This document shows, in pieces, positions 1 through 8,259 of a stretch of DNA of 64,000 nt. The translations under genes were made by a program, and so were the position numbers. Position 1 is the first letter of the stretch. Each line of letters opens with the position of its first letter. The stretch lies in NCBI RefSeq assembly GCF_001673405.1, contig NZ_LZLV01000044.1, forward strand, positions 49,288 to 113,287, in the 5' to 3' direction. Below the pieces are notes generated by a model that was not told the origin of the DNA, ran no database searches, and saw only the letters and a program-made list of their open reading frames with translations. This stretch comes from Mycobacterium sp. 1245111.1. Lineage in GTDB: Bacteria; Actinomycetota; Actinomycetes; Mycobacteriales; Mycobacteriaceae.

Positions 1-573
1 CAGTGCCAGGGTGTTGTCGATGATGGAGTCGGCGTACTCCCGCGGATACCCGCTTACCGCATCGCGTGGCAGCACGAACTGATAGCTGCGGTTGACCGCG
101 TCCATCACGAAGTTCTGGATGGCGATATTAACCGAAACACCAACGCCCACAATCGTCTTGATGTTCATATTCCTCAACACGGAGTCGAGATCGGTCCCGG
201 TCATGGGTCCGACACCGTGAGTCCGAGTGAGCACGAGGTCGGACGGCGCGGGTCCCAACTCGGGCAGAACTGACGCGCCGGGGCTGCCAGGCGCCAAGTC
301 CGCGGCAAACGACGTGCCGGCCATGAACAGCCGTGCATTGGTGTTGGACCCGCGATTGTCGGGGCGTTTCTCGATGAGGCAATGCACGACGGCGACTCCG
401 GCCGCCCTGGCGGCCTCGATCAACTTCGCAATGTTGGGAATCGCTTCGCGCCGAGCCTCTTCGGCTAGGAACGGCAGGCCGGCCTGGGGGCCAATCACCC
501 CGCCCTGGCACTCCTGGGTCACGAGCGCGGTGGTGGCGGGGTCGAGCAGGTCTTGCAAGCTTGGTTGCGGCAT
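1..573 (-). CDS. Isochorismatase-fold (cysteine hydrolase family) protein, partial, catalytically degenerate
   Basis: The gene runs off the left window edge; 191 codons are visible from ATG at 573. The N-terminus (ALVTQECQGGVIG, about residues 16-28) and the later GTDLD and GVSVNIAIQNF segments match the isochorismatase/nicotinamidase fold. The usual Asp-Lys-Cys triad is not intact: the DMQ aspartate is Glu21, no lysine sits in the segment before GTDL, and the nucleophilic cysteine position is Ala151. I infer a non-hydrolytic or altered member of the family rather than a working amidase. The start codon lies beside a palindrome shared with the divergent NTF2-like gene. The fold is fairly sure; the function is unknown. 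Confidence 0.75.
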   Translation of the reverse strand, partial: MPQPSLQDLLDPATTALVTQECQGGVIGPQAGLPFLAEEARREAIPNIAKLIEAARAAGVAVVHCLIEKRPDNRGSNTNARLFMAGTSFAADLAPGSPGASVLPELGPAPSDLVLTRTHGVGPMTGTDLDSVLRNMNIKTIVGVGVSVNIAIQNFVMDAVNRSYQFVLPRDAVSGYPREYADSIIDNTLAL

Positions 574-578
574 GAGAA

Positions 579-594
579 CACACGTTATCGTGTG
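579..594. promoter_or_regulatory. Perfect 16-bp inverted repeat, probable operator
   Basis: CACACG-TTAT-CGTGTG lies between the divergent isochorismatase-fold gene (start 573) and NTF2-like gene (start 639). Six-base perfect arms with a 4-base spacer suit a dimeric TetR- or GntR-type repressor. It differs from the TGAGAA motif elsewhere in the window, although TGAGAA-CACACG-TTATCG (573-590, 10 of 12 conserved positions) overlaps it. No regulator gene is adjacent inside the window. Confidence 0.5.
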
Positions 595-638
595 ACTCAA
601 AAGCTGGTTCCGATTGAGTCTTTGCGTGAGGAGGCCGG

Positions 639-1076
639 GTGGAGGCATGGGAGCTCGAGGTGCGGGAGTCGGTGCGTCAAACCCTGGCCGACTACACCGC
701 GGCCACGGACCGCTTCGATCTCCATGCGCTGGCAGGGTGTTTCGACGCCGCGGGCGTGCTGGAATTCACTGGCGGTGGCGAGCCGTTGACGGGTCCGGCT
801 GAGATCGAGGCGGGTCTCGGCGCCGCAGTCACCCGGCCCGCGAACTCGGGGCGCCGCGCGCCGACGCATGTCCGGCATCACGTGTCGAGCGTCCGGTTCG
901 GGACTGTGGATCGCGACAGGGTCGAGGTCAGTAGCTACTTCGCTGTGCACACCGACATCGGGCTCGACCATTGGGGCCGCTACCGAGACGTCCTCGTCCC
1001 GGTGCAAGGCCGGTGGCTGTTCGCCCATCGCCGGATCGGAGTGGACGCATTCGCCGCTGACAGCCTGATGGGCTGA
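639..1076 (+). CDS. NTF2-like / SnoaL-type protein
   Basis: 145 residues from GTG at 639, chosen because AGGAGG sits about 6 bases upstream. The opening helix with DRFDLHALAGCFD, the following TGPAEIEAG segment and a beta-rich second half (HHVSSVRFGTVDRDRVEVSS) fit the NTF2-like alpha+beta barrel used by SnoaL cyclases, ketosteroid isomerase-type enzymes and many proteins of unknown function. No catalytic assignment can be made. It is divergent from the isochorismatase-fold gene and ends 7 bases from the convergent LLM oxidoreductase gene. Confidence 0.75.
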   Translation: MEAWELEVRESVRQTLADYTAATDRFDLHALAGCFDAAGVLEFTGGGEPLTGPAEIEAGLGAAVTRPANSGRRAPTHVRHHVSSVRFGTVDRDRVEVSSYFAVHTDIGLDHWGRYRDVLVPVQGRWLFAHRRIGVDAFAADSLMG

Positions 1077-1083
1077 CGGCGGG

Positions 1084-1986
1084 TCACGCCGTGATGAATT
1101 CCTTGGCGAAAGCGCGGGAACGCTCGATCAGCTCGGCGCGGTCCGCCCCCGGTGGCGCGATGGTCAGCCAGGTCACTCCGGCGGCGGCCAGCCTGGAAAT
1201 GGTCTCATGGCGTTCGTCGGCCGATCTGCTGTCGTCCAACAGATTTCCGGCGGAAAAGCAGATGTCCAGCGGCTCGGTGCGGCCAATCTCGGTCGCATAG
1301 CGCCGCGCCCAGTCGATCGCGAGTTCTAGGTCCTCGATCGTGGAGATCTCCGCGGTACGCGAGGCCGTGGCATAGCCGAACGTGTTGAAGGGCGCCCATC
1401 CCTGAGCACGCGACACTGCCCGGCGAACGGCGGGCTTGCTGTTTCCGCCGACCCAGACGGGCGGGGGGCTGGCCGGCAGAGGTCGCAGACGAACCCCGCG
1501 CGCCGCGAACGACGTTCCCTCGTAGGCGATATCGGCGCCAGTGAGTACTTGATCCAGCACGTCGAGCGCCTCGTCGAGCAGGGCGCCACGGTTGTCGAAA
1601 TCGACTCCCAGCGCCTTGAACTCGGGTTTGAGGTATCCCGCAGCAGTACCCAGGATGAGCCGCCCGTTCGACAGGGCGGCAAGACTTTGCACTGACTTCG
1701 CCCCGAGAAAGGGGTTGCGGTAAGCGGCAATGTAGACGTTCGTCAGCAGCTTGATGTCGGCGGTGGCCGCGGCGGCGAACGACAGCGCGACGAACGGATC
1801 GAGGGCGTGATGGCCGCCGTGGTCGAGCCACTTCGCGTCAGGCGCGGGGTGGTCGGTCACATGAACCGCGGCGAACCCGGCCTCTTCGGCCACGCGCGCG
1901 ACGTCCGCGATGGCGTCGGCGGTGACGAATTCCTCGACCGCCTCGACGCGCTGAGTGGGCAATTCGAGGGAAAACGAAATGGTCAT
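1084..1986 (-). CDS. LLM-class F420/flavin-dependent oxidoreductase
   Basis: 300 residues. The luciferase-like TIM barrel is recognisable from VTDHPAPD near residue 45, LLTNVYIAAYRNP in the next strand, the NGRLILGTAAGYLKPEF segment (typically GVGWxxxEF) and PPPVWVGGNS in the second half. Members reduce or oxygenate substrates with reduced F420 or FMN. The ATG at 1986 overlaps the TGA of the upstream acyl-CoA dehydrogenase gene (ATGA), and AAAGGA precedes it, so the two are translationally coupled. A longer reading frame upstream was rejected for that reason. The substrate is unknown. Confidence 0.85.
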   Translation of the reverse strand: MTISFSLELPTQRVEAVEEFVTADAIADVARVAEEAGFAAVHVTDHPAPDAKWLDHGGHHALDPFVALSFAAAATADIKLLTNVYIAAYRNPFLGAKSVQSLAALSNGRLILGTAAGYLKPEFKALGVDFDNRGALLDEALDVLDQVLTGADIAYEGTSFAARGVRLRPLPASPPPVWVGGNSKPAVRRAVSRAQGWAPFNTFGYATASRTAEISTIEDLELAIDWARRYATEIGRTEPLDICFSAGNLLDDSRSADERHETISRLAAAGVTWLTIAPPGADRAELIERSRAFAKEFITA

Positions 1987-3101
1987 AAGGGTCCTTTCAC
2001 TTCGGAGACGAGCATGGCCAGGCGCTCGGCATGGGTATCGGGGCTGCCGTACATCAGCTGGCTGGCCTTGGCGCGCCGGACGAACAGGTGGGCATCGTGT
2101 TCCCAGGTGAAGCCGATGCCGCCGTGGATGCGCATGTTGTCGAGCGCCGCCTGCAGCAGGGCTTCCGAACAAGCCAGTTTCGCGACCGACGCGGCCGTCG
2201 CAAAGTCGTCGGCTCCGGCCGAGTCGGCGATATCTGCGGCGTGCGACGCGGCTGAGCGGGCACCCTCCACCTGAACCAGCATGTCCGCGCAGCGATGCTT
2301 GACCGCCTGAAAGCTTCCGATCGGTCGACCGAACTGAATCCGGCTCTTCGCGTATTCGACAGCCATGTCGAGGCAGCGTTGCGCCGCGCCGACCTGTTCG
2401 GCCGCCAGCGCCACGATGCCAAGGTCCGAGGCGCGCGTCAGGAAGTCTGCTGCACCGCCGTCGCTTCCGATCAGTTGCGCGCTCGCGTTGTCGAACTGCA
2501 CCCGAGCGAGCTTGCGGGTGCGGTCGATCCCGGCAAGTGTCGTGCGCGTGACCCCCGCTGATCGGGCGTTCACCGCGAACAACGAGAGCCCGGCGGCGGT
2601 ATTCGCTGCGGCCAGAACGACATCGGCGGTATGGCCGTCGATGACCAGCGGAGCCTCACCTTGGATCCGGTGACCGGCGCCGTCCCGGTCGGCCCGCAAC
2701 GTCACGGCCGCCGGATCCCAGACGTCCAGTCGACCGTTCAGGATCAGCGTTGCCGTTGTCGAGCCGTCCACGAACCCGGGAATGAACCGTTCGGCGGCCT
2801 CGTCGTCGCCGCTGGCGAGGATCGCCTGCGTGGCCAGGCCTACGGTGGCGTAAAAGGGCGAGCACAGCAGGGCGCGCCCCATTTCCTCGAAAACCACCGC
2901 CAACTCGGCCACGCCGGCGCCGGCGCCGCCCCAACGCTCCGGAACGGCGATGCCATGCAGTCCCAACTCACGGGCCATCTGCAGCCACGCGGCCTCGTCG
3001 TAGCCGGTTTCGGTCAGCATCAGCTTGCGGACGGTCTCGCTCGGTGACGTCTCGGCCAGGTACTCGCGCACCACGCCGCGAAGGTCGTCGGACTCAGTCA
3101 T
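1983..3101 (-). CDS. Acyl-CoA dehydrogenase, base-less (beta-like) subunit type
   Basis: 372 residues. It has the ACAD N-terminal helical domain (GIAVPERWGGAGAG about residue 50), the middle beta domain, and a C-terminal helical domain with YAKSRIQFGRPIGSFQAVKH and RIHGGIGFTWEHDAHLF. The helix-G glutamate of IVD/LCAD-type enzymes (usually an ER pair) is not visible; the aligned segment reads ASDLGIVALAAEQ, and the C-terminus has LMYGSPDTHAE, not YEGTSQ. This fits the non-catalytic partner of alpha2beta2 ACADs such as the steroid ChsE complexes. It leads a two-gene operon with the LLM oxidoreductase and is divergent from the amidohydrolase operon across an operator at 3290. Confidence 0.85.
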   Translation of the reverse strand: MTESDDLRGVVREYLAETSPSETVRKLMLTETGYDEAAWLQMARELGLHGIAVPERWGGAGAGVAELAVVFEEMGRALLCSPFYATVGLATQAILASGDDEAAERFIPGFVDGSTTATLILNGRLDVWDPAAVTLRADRDGAGHRIQGEAPLVIDGHTADVVLAAANTAAGLSLFAVNARSAGVTRTTLAGIDRTRKLARVQFDNASAQLIGSDGGAADFLTRASDLGIVALAAEQVGAAQRCLDMAVEYAKSRIQFGRPIGSFQAVKHRCADMLVQVEGARSAASHAADIADSAGADDFATAASVAKLACSEALLQAALDNMRIHGGIGFTWEHDAHLFVRRAKASQLMYGSPDTHAERLAMLVSEVKGPL

Positions 3102-3201
3102 CTATCCGTTGATCCCGTTGTCCGTCAATGGCTTTGATGGCTCTGGGCCTTTCAGTCGACGGTCGTTGTGGGAGCCAATGTTGTCGTGGGCGTCCCGGTG
3201 T

Positions 3202-3219
3202 CGGCGGCTTACGCCGCCG
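3202..3219. repeat. GC-rich hairpin in divergent promoter gap
   Basis: CGGCGGC-TTAC-GCCGCCG forms a perfect 7-bp stem with a 4-base loop about 100 bases upstream of the acyl-CoA dehydrogenase start at 3101. No T-run follows on either strand. It could lie in a leader RNA or be chance in GC-rich DNA. Confidence 0.3.
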
Positions 3220-3289
3220 CCGGGGTATTCCTGGCACCGTAGGCCCGGGATGGTCATTGCCGGTTGAGGATAGTATCTTTTCTGGAAAT

Positions 3290-3307
3290 AGAGAATAAGC
3301 ATTCTCG
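3290..3307. promoter_or_regulatory. TGAGAA-N6-TTCTCA-type operator
   Basis: AGAGAA-TAAGCA-TTCTCG; the inner 16 bases GAGAATAAGCATTCTC are a perfect palindrome. It matches 10 of the 12 conserved positions of the window-wide motif and ends 12 bases before the amidohydrolase start codon, so a bound protein would block transcription or initiation of the rightward operon. It also faces the leftward ACAD/LLM operon. Confidence 0.65.
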
Positions 3308-3319
3308 CAAAGGAGCGAC

Positions 3320-4519
3320 GTGGTGACGACGAAACTCGATTATGGCATCTTTGACTGCGATACCCACTGCTACGAACCGCGGGACGCATTCACGCGCTAT
3401 CTGCCGGAGAAGTTTCGGGATCGGGCGATCACGACGGTGCGCGGTGCCGACGGGGTCGAGGTGATCCTTGCGGGGCATCGCGTGGCTACCTTCAACAGTG
3501 AAGGCGGTCTGGGATTGGATGTCGCCTACCGGCCCGGTTCGCTCAAGGAGATGCTGCGACAGATGGGTTCGGGCAACCCGGAGGAGTCCTACGAGCCGCA
3601 GCCCATGCAACCGGAATTCGTGTCGCGCGTCCCGCGTCTATCGGTCATGGCGGAGCAGAACATCGACCGGATGGTCATCTATCCCAGCGGCATGGCCTTG
3701 GCGGCTGAACACTATGTCGACGACACCGAGGCGCTATACGCGAACCTGCGTTCGTTCAATCGGTGGTTCGACGAGGAGTGGGGCTTCAATTTCGACGACA
3801 AGATCTTCGCGACGGCGCTGTTGTCGCTGCGCGACTTGGATTCTGCGATCGCCGAGACGGAGGCGATCATCGCCCAAGGCGCGAAGTTTGTCATGTTGCC
3901 GACCGGTCCGGCGTACGGTCGATCACCTGGCGATCCGTACTTCGACCCCATCTACGCGCGCTTGCAGGAGGCTGGCTGCGTGCTGGTCTACCACATCATG
4001 CCGTTCTGGTATTTCGACGCCATTTCGCCCGCGTGGGGCCAAAACTCCGACCCCGCATCGTGGCACATGTCGGCGTGGCAGTGGATGAACATCTATGGAC
4101 AGCGGCCGATCGAGGACACGTTGTCGGCGCTGATCTTCGACAACCTCTTCGGTCGTTTCCCGAACCTCAGCGTCCTGGTCGCTGAGCACGGCGCGGAATG
4201 GGTGCCGTTCTTTGTCAGACACATGGACAAAAGCCGCGGCATGGGCCGCAACGGTCCGTGGATCGGCGGGAAGCTGACCGAGCGACCGTCGACAATTTTC
4301 CGCCGTCACGTTCGCGTGGTGCCCTATCCCGAGGACGACATCCCTGCGATCGTCGCCAGCATGGGATACGACGACTGCCTGGTCATGGGCTCGGATTACC
4401 CACACGCCGAAGGCATGGCCGAGCCCGCGGACTTCGTGAAGCTGCTCGATCCACTAGACGACGCCGCGAAGCGGCGGATCATGCGCGATAACGCCGAGCA
4501 GTTGCTCTTCCGAGGCTGA
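3320..4519 (+). CDS. Amidohydrolase family 2 (ACMSD-like) metal-dependent hydrolase/decarboxylase
   Basis: 399 residues. It opens with the metal-site strand FDCDTHCYEP and closes with MGSDYPHAEG, which carries the conserved metal/acid aspartate of PF04909; VAEHGAEWVP and VYHIMPF hold further barrel ligands. Family members hydrolyse C-N or C-C bonds or decarboxylate. AGGAG at 3311 supports a GTG start at 3320 or 3323. It is first in an operon with two acyl-CoA dehydrogenases and a CoA ligase (gaps of 7, -4 and -4 bases), so it likely acts on a product of the same catabolic route. Two paralogues lie at 15616 and 36462. Confidence 0.85.
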   Translation: MVTTKLDYGIFDCDTHCYEPRDAFTRYLPEKFRDRAITTVRGADGVEVILAGHRVATFNSEGGLGLDVAYRPGSLKEMLRQMGSGNPEESYEPQPMQPEFVSRVPRLSVMAEQNIDRMVIYPSGMALAAEHYVDDTEALYANLRSFNRWFDEEWGFNFDDKIFATALLSLRDLDSAIAETEAIIAQGAKFVMLPTGPAYGRSPGDPYFDPIYARLQEAGCVLVYHIMPFWYFDAISPAWGQNSDPASWHMSAWQWMNIYGQRPIEDTLSALIFDNLFGRFPNLSVLVAEHGAEWVPFFVRHMDKSRGMGRNGPWIGGKLTERPSTIFRRHVRVVPYPEDDIPAIVASMGYDDCLVMGSDYPHAEGMAEPADFVKLLDPLDDAAKRRIMRDNAEQLLFRG

Positions 4520-4526
4520 CGGCTGC

Positions 4527-5495
4527 ATGGCGGGCGAGGGCTCACTCGACGTCGACCTCGAACTCTTGAGGTTGTCGGCGCGCGAATTTCTTGCCGAACG
4601 GGGAGAGCGCGGCACCGTCAAGGACCTCGCCGCGATGGACTGGACCGGTTTGCTCGTCGACGAGGAGCTCGGCGGTGCCGGCTGGCGTCCGGTCGAGACA
4701 TGCGTCGTGGCTGAGGAATTGGGGCGCGCGCAAGATGCCTCTGCATGGTTTGGAACCACGATGGGCGCCGCTGCGCTTGCCTCGGCGCCGGAGCAGGTCA
4801 GGGAGCAACTGTTGCCAGGCCTGCTGGCCGGCAGTTCGTCGGCGGGCTTCGCGATCGCTGACGACTATGCGCGGGTCGTCCGCGCTGATCAGCTCGATTT
4901 CCTTTTTCTGTTGGATCCCAACGGAATTCATCTTCTCAGTGAGCTAGCTTCGGGGCAGTTCGTGCTGGATGACGATCTGCTGGACGTCAACAGAACAGTG
5001 TGGCGCACCGATTTCGACCTCGCTCCCGGCGAGTTGATCGGGTCGCCCGACCGGGCCCAGGAGTTACTCCGGGTCGCTCAGCTGCTCATCTCTGCCGATT
5101 CCATTGGGGCGGTGTCGATGACCGTGGAGCGGCTGACGGCGTACCTGAGGGAGCGCGTGGCTTTCGGGGCCCCGATAGCCAGTTTTCAGGCAATCCAGCA
5201 TCGGCTGGTCGAGCTAGTGGTTTTCGTGGTCAAAGCGCGAGCCGTTGTCATGAGGGCGGCTCGCGCGATCGCGGTCGCCGACGTCAGAGCGACTGCCCTC
5301 ACGGCCGCGGCACACGCGTTCGTCGCAGCGAAATCCACAGCCGCCGTGGATGAGTGCATGCAGTTGTCTGGCGGAATCGGATTCACCTGGGAGTACCCAC
5401 TGCACTACGAACTGCGACGGGTGTTCACCAACTCCCATCTGATGGGCACCGCGCGTTCTAGTCGAGCGCTGCTGGCGAATGAGTCGGGCTGGTGA
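4527..5495 (+). CDS. Short acyl-CoA dehydrogenase, base-less (beta-like) subunit
   Basis: 322 residues, short for an ACAD because the middle domain is reduced. Visible landmarks are LLVDEELGGAGWRPVE near residue 45, RVAFGAPIASFQAIQHRL and MQLSGGIGFTWEYPLHYEL. The helix-G catalytic Glu-Arg pair is absent (AQLLISADSIGAVSMT). It starts 7 bases after the amidohydrolase stop and overlaps the next ACAD by GTGA. I infer that it is the structural partner of the 400-residue ACAD at 5492, as in FadE alpha2beta2 heteromers. Confidence 0.85.
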   Translation: MAGEGSLDVDLELLRLSAREFLAERGERGTVKDLAAMDWTGLLVDEELGGAGWRPVETCVVAEELGRAQDASAWFGTTMGAAALASAPEQVREQLLPGLLAGSSSAGFAIADDYARVVRADQLDFLFLLDPNGIHLLSELASGQFVLDDDLLDVNRTVWRTDFDLAPGELIGSPDRAQELLRVAQLLISADSIGAVSMTVERLTAYLRERVAFGAPIASFQAIQHRLVELVVFVVKARAVVMRAARAIAVADVRATALTAAAHAFVAAKSTAAVDECMQLSGGIGFTWEYPLHYELRRVFTNSHLMGTARSSRALLANESGW

Positions 5496-6694
5496 GCACT
5501 TTCGGTCACCGACCTTCAGAAACGGAGCTGGTCGAGTTCAGGAATCGGGTCAAGGCTCACATCGCCGAGCATGCCCCTGCGATCGAGGCGCGCGAAGGAC
5601 ACCGGGCGCCGGAAACGCCAGCACAGGAAGCCTTGCTGCGCAGGTGGTTCGCGGGTCTGTTCGAGGCGGGCCTGATAGGCGCCGACTGGCCGGTCGAGTA
5701 CGGCGGCCGCGCCGACCACCATCCGCTACACGACCGAATTGTGAGCGAGGAGATCTTGCGTGCTCGCGCGCCGCGGCCTGTCGACCAGGTCAACCTGGCC
5801 GCACACGTGCTGCTGCACTTCGGTTCCGACGAGCAGAAGCGCACGCTGCTGCCGCTGATCCGCGCCAGTGAGCACGTTTGGTGCCAATTGCTCAGCGAGC
5901 CCGATGCCGGCAGTGACATCGCAGCGATACGCAGTCGTGGCGTTAGGCAGGACGATGGCGACTGGCTCATCGACGGGCAGAAGACGTGGATTACCGACGG
6001 CCACTGGGCCGACATGGGGCTTGCCTTGATCCGTACCGACCCAGCATCCTCGCGTCACCACGGCCTGTCGGTGTTCACGGTGCCGCTCGATGCAGACGGT
6101 GTCGAGGTTCGACCGATCCGCACGATCGGCGATGCGATCGAAGTCAACGAGGTCTTCCTCACCGGAGTCCGGCTCGGACCCGAGAATCTGATCGGCGAGG
6201 TAGGCCAAGGCTGGTCGATCATCATGGCGGGCCTGGATTTTGAACGATTCGGCATCGGCGGCAACGTGATTCTGCTGGAGCTTCTGATCGACGATCTAGT
6301 CGCGGTTGCCCGCCACGCGTACATTGACGACGTGCCTGCGCTGGAGTCCGCCGACATCCGCCAGAAAGTGGCCGAGTTGGCAGTCGAGGTCGAAGTGGCA
6401 AAGGCCTTCATCGACGATCATGTGGAGCGGTTGACATCGGGTGACGAACAACCCGGTGACGGTTCGATCGCGAAGCTGAGCTTCGCCGAGACCTATCATC
6501 AGGTCGCGGCGTATGGCGCGGAACTGGCGGCGTGCGCGACAGCGGTAGGCGATACCGCACCCGCCGTGCAGGAGGCCAAACAGCGTCTACGTGAATGCTG
6601 GCTGTGGTCACGCGCCTACACGATCTCGGGCGGTAGCTCGGAGATGATGCGCAATATCCTTGCCAAACGCCGACTGCATTTGCCCACCAGATGA
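5492..6694 (+). CDS. Acyl-CoA dehydrogenase, catalytic (alpha-like) subunit
   Basis: 400 residues from GTG overlapping the preceding stop. It has GADWPVEYGGR in the N-terminal domain, CQLLSEPDAGSDIA and DGQKTWITDG in the flavin-contacting middle domain, a GLDFERFGIGG segment carrying the expected helix-G base glutamate, and a C-terminal SGGSSEMMRNILAKRR. It oxidises an acyl-CoA to the 2-enoyl-CoA with FAD. Translational coupling on both sides to a short ACAD and a CoA ligase suggests an obligate heteromer working directly after CoA activation. Confidence 0.9.
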   Translation: MSTFGHRPSETELVEFRNRVKAHIAEHAPAIEAREGHRAPETPAQEALLRRWFAGLFEAGLIGADWPVEYGGRADHHPLHDRIVSEEILRARAPRPVDQVNLAAHVLLHFGSDEQKRTLLPLIRASEHVWCQLLSEPDAGSDIAAIRSRGVRQDDGDWLIDGQKTWITDGHWADMGLALIRTDPASSRHHGLSVFTVPLDADGVEVRPIRTIGDAIEVNEVFLTGVRLGPENLIGEVGQGWSIIMAGLDFERFGIGGNVILLELLIDDLVAVARHAYIDDVPALESADIRQKVAELAVEVEVAKAFIDDHVERLTSGDEQPGDGSIAKLSFAETYHQVAAYGAELAACATAVGDTAPAVQEAKQRLRECWLWSRAYTISGGSSEMMRNILAKRRLHLPTR

Positions 6695-8247
6695 GTCAGC
6701 TGCGTTTGGCGCCCACCTATTGGTCTTTGGTCGAGACCGCGGCGCGGGCGCATCCGGACCGTGTTGTCCTCGCCGATGACTACGGGCGCAGCCTGTCCTG
6801 CGAGCAACTGCGGACAGCGGCGCTGACGTGTGCTGCAGCGTTGGCGGCGCAGGGGATCGGTGCGGGCACCGTAGTGTCCTGGCAACTTCCCACCACGTTG
6901 GAGACGATGGTGGTCATGGTTGCGCTGACTCGACTCGGCGCGGTTCAAAACCCAGTGCTGCCGATTTGGCGTGAAAGTGAGTTACGTTATGTGACAACGC
7001 AACTCGACACCGAGGTCCTCATCGTGCCGGGACTGTGGCGAAATTTTGACTATACCGCGCTCGCGCATCAGCTCGTCGGCGAGCGGCCGATGTCAGTCAT
7101 CGTCATCGACCACGATGCGCCGATCGGCGACGGTCTTCGGCTGCCCGTGGGCGATCCGGCCGCGCTGCCGCCGGCGCCGACCAGCGGCGAGGACCCCCGC
7201 TGGATTTACTACTCGTCGGGCACGACCGCAGCGCCGAAAGGCGCGCGGCACTGCGACCGCTCGGTCCTGGCCGGTTCGGCAGGGGTCATCGGCATCGTCG
7301 GCGCGTCCAGCAGCGACGTCAATCCGATTGCGTTTCCGGTGTCACATATCGGGGGTGCCGCCATGCTCGCCGCTGGACTGCACACCGGCATGCGACTGGT
7401 GCTCTTCGACTCGTTCGACCCTGTCGCAACACCTTTCGCGATTGCGGCGCACCGGCCCACCTTGCTGGGCAGCGCAACCCCGTTTTTCGTCGCTTTCATG
7501 GCCGCGCAGGCCGAGCACGGCGACACGCCGCTGTATCCCGCCCTACGAGGTTGCGTCGGTGGCGGCGCCCCGATCACTGCGGAGCTGGGGAATCAAGTGC
7601 GGCAAGCCTTTTCAGTGGACGGTGTGGCCAACGCGTGGGGCCTGACGGAATTCCCGGTGGCCACTTCACAGGCCCCGAACGGCCCGGCGGAGCTCCTGGA
7701 TTACACGGTCGGCAAACCGGTGCCAGGTGTGACGGTACGGGTTGTCGACGAAGCGGAGCGGCCGGTCAAGCGCGGCGAGGTTGGGGAGCTGCGGCTCAAA
7801 GGTCCGCAGTGCTTCCTCGGGTATGTGGACACCGCGCTGGACGCCGGCGCGTTCGACGCCGACGGATGGTTCCGCACAGGCGATCTCGGTCACGTCGATG
7901 ACGACGGCAACATCGTCGTCACCGGGCGGATCAAAGACGCGATCATCCGAAACGCAGAGAACATCTCGGCACTTGAGATCGAGGGCGTGCTGGCCGGCCA
8001 CCCGGCGGTCGCCGACGTCGCGGTCATCGGTGTGCCCGATGACCGGACCGGGGAACGCGTCTGCGCGGTAGTTGTCGCACACCCAGGTGCGACACTGACG
8101 CTCTCGTCGATCTTCGACCACTGTCAGTCGCGAGGACTCAGCAAGCACAAGACCCCGGAACGACTCGAACTCGTCGGTGCGCTGCCTCGCAACCTCACCG
8201 GAAAGGTGCTCAAGACCGAATTACGGGCCCGCTTCGGGAGTCGTTGA
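6691..8247 (+). CDS. Acyl-CoA synthetase (AMP-forming, FadD-like)
   Basis: 518 residues. The ATP P-loop YYSSGTTAAPKGARH is near residue 175, the WGLTEFPVA adenine motif near 315, the hinge DGWFRTGDLGHVDDDG near 390, and NLTGKVLKTELR holds the C-terminal catalytic lysine. It activates a carboxylic acid to its CoA thioester. The ATG overlaps the preceding TGA (ATGA), making it the last gene of the 3320-8247 operon. It is convergent with the DHDPR-fold gene, 12 bases away. The acid substrate is unknown. Confidence 0.9.
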   Translation: MSQLRLAPTYWSLVETAARAHPDRVVLADDYGRSLSCEQLRTAALTCAAALAAQGIGAGTVVSWQLPTTLETMVVMVALTRLGAVQNPVLPIWRESELRYVTTQLDTEVLIVPGLWRNFDYTALAHQLVGERPMSVIVIDHDAPIGDGLRLPVGDPAALPPAPTSGEDPRWIYYSSGTTAAPKGARHCDRSVLAGSAGVIGIVGASSSDVNPIAFPVSHIGGAAMLAAGLHTGMRLVLFDSFDPVATPFAIAAHRPTLLGSATPFFVAFMAAQAEHGDTPLYPALRGCVGGGAPITAELGNQVRQAFSVDGVANAWGLTEFPVATSQAPNGPAELLDYTVGKPVPGVTVRVVDEAERPVKRGEVGELRLKGPQCFLGYVDTALDAGAFDADGWFRTGDLGHVDDDGNIVVTGRIKDAIIRNAENISALEIEGVLAGHPAVADVAVIGVPDDRTGERVCAVVVAHPGATLTLSSIFDHCQSRGLSKHKTPERLELVGALPRNLTGKVLKTELRARFGSR

Positions 8248-8259
8248 CCCACCGTGCCA

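Noticed and set aside
3290..3307. KstR or KstR2 cholesterol regulon site
   Set aside because: The arms GAGAA/TTCTC do not fit the AAC-GTT core of KstR or the CAAG-CTTG core of KstR2.
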